Below, one piece after another: positions 63,217-64,000 of a stretch of 64,000 nt of DNA; within the stretch, counting starts at the first letter, position 1; each line of letters opens with the position of its first letter. The notes under the pieces are model-generated. The model searched no databases. It was not told the DNA's origin and saw nothing but the letters and a program-made list of their open reading frames with translations. Source of the stretch: Gymnogyps californianus. Its lineage: Eukaryota; Chordata; Aves; Accipitriformes; Cathartidae. The position numbers were made by a program, and so were the translations under genes. The stretch is taken from contig NC_059477.1 in NCBI RefSeq assembly GCF_018139145.2, positions 40,619,002 to 40,683,001 of the forward strand, read 5' to 3'.

Positions 63217-64000
63217 TTAGTGCTTCTACCCAAGAATACTTACTGATCTCGGATCAGTTGTCTTTAACCCCTTTAACACTGTTTTAACTCATATTCATCC
63301 CCGGTACCATCCACACTTGATACCCCCTTGGACTGAGAAACCATGTGAACCATGTGCACAATATCAGTTCATGCCTCCAATACCGGAACTTGCTTGCCAA
63401 GTTTTCAAATGCATTAAATCCTTAAATGCATAAAATAGAAAAAAAAAAAAAAAAAAAAACAAACAACAAACCACCCTCACCTTAGATTTCTAGCCAGCAC
63501 TTTATAGTTTCACTCATTTTCTGAGACATTGTTCATGGAAGTGGAATTCTGGTCTTCCCCCCACCCCCTCCTTTTGGCATGTTTAAACATTTTAAATTGT
63601 TCCTCCAGTAGCCCACTAAATGATTTTGTTCTACTTCACCCACATTGCTTCATTTCTTGTATCACTGCTTGTCCTTTGATTACAATTGCAAATGGAAAAC
63701 GTTTGAAAGTTGGTTTAGTTCTGAGAGCAGCTAGAAGCAAAGTGAATTAGTAGATTAGCCTATTTGGCAAGTGAGACCCAAGCTCAGAGGGTACTGTAAT
63801 AAATTTAATATTCACTTACTAAAGCTCCAAGTCCATATTGCACAATCATCACCTATTACAGTGTCCATTTTAAAGATAGTTGCAGCCTTTGCCCAAAATT
63901 TGCAACACCTAAATAAAAGGGGATATTCTAGTTATTCAAAACATTTTCTCAGCCCAGCTCTCATGAAACGAATTGGCTGTCACCCTATTGCAGGAATAGG
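63217..64000. other. Unique noncoding sequence with A21 run
   Basis: No exon or RNA gene seen. A run of 21 A lies at 63439-63459, followed by A/C-rich bases. A 73-codon plus-strand frame at 63529-63750 has no family resemblance. Confidence 0.6.
63439..63459 (+). repeat. A21 homopolymer
   Basis: Twenty-one consecutive A followed by CAAACAACAAACC. It may be a retroposon tail, but no body is recognisable upstream. Confidence 0.9.

Noticed and set aside
63212..63459. A21 run as the tail of a retroposon linked to LTR B
   Set aside because: It lies about 230 bases beyond the LTR end, and LTR elements do not carry terminal poly(A) tails.
1..64000. CRISPR array, tRNA, rRNA, bacterial operon or phage content
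   Set aside because: No regularly spaced direct repeats, cloverleaf-like sequence, rRNA core or dense long frames were seen.

Overview
The window reads as nuclear DNA of an amniote, most likely a bird outside the chicken/duck lineage. The support is three complete retroviral LTRs of types I recognise as widespread in bird genomes, old sauropsid-style CR1/L3 LINE remnants, a fossil L2 reverse transcriptase, vertebrate simple repeats, and AT-rich, CpG-poor sequence full of stop codons. There is no sign of bacterial, phage or organelle organisation. The species-level idea rests on memory of repeat families, not on a search.

No protein-coding exon, tRNA, rRNA or CRISPR array can be supported anywhere in the 64 kb. 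The longest open frames lie antisense in GC-rich LTR repeats, in an old LINE or in a purine microsatellite, or are unremarkable chance frames. The window is therefore either a gene desert or the inside of a very large intron. I cannot tell which.

Layout. 1-5.6 kb: unique noncoding DNA. 5.58-6.72 kb: first solo LTR (family A). 6.7-15.1 kb: AT-rich unique DNA with a perfect AT palindrome at 13.46 kb. 15.1-15.4 kb: decayed CR1/L3 3' end. 15.4-29.8 kb: unique DNA, a 177-nt pure purine tract at 22.5 kb, and two near-identical T9/G10-11 runs at 26.3 and 27.3 kb. 29.8-30.0 kb, 34.7-35.2 kb and 35.75-35.96 kb: further ancient CR1/L3 pieces. 36-46.2 kb: AT-rich DNA with homeodomain-type motifs that looks like constrained regulatory sequence. 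46.23-47.37 kb: second copy of LTR A in the same orientation, with a perfect 5-bp target-site duplication. 52.44-53.40 kb: fossil L2 LINE with recognisable but broken reverse transcriptase. 53.4-62.6 kb: unique DNA with several enhancer-like AT-rich blocks. 62.61-63.21 kb: a third, unrelated solo LTR (family B) with TATA box and poly(A) signal. The rest is unique DNA with an A21 run.

Functionally, what can be seen is a record of old (L2, CR1/L3) and younger (LTR) retroelement activity on a noncoding background. Any host function would lie in cis-regulatory sequence, and the blocks flagged here as candidates are inferences from composition and motifs only.
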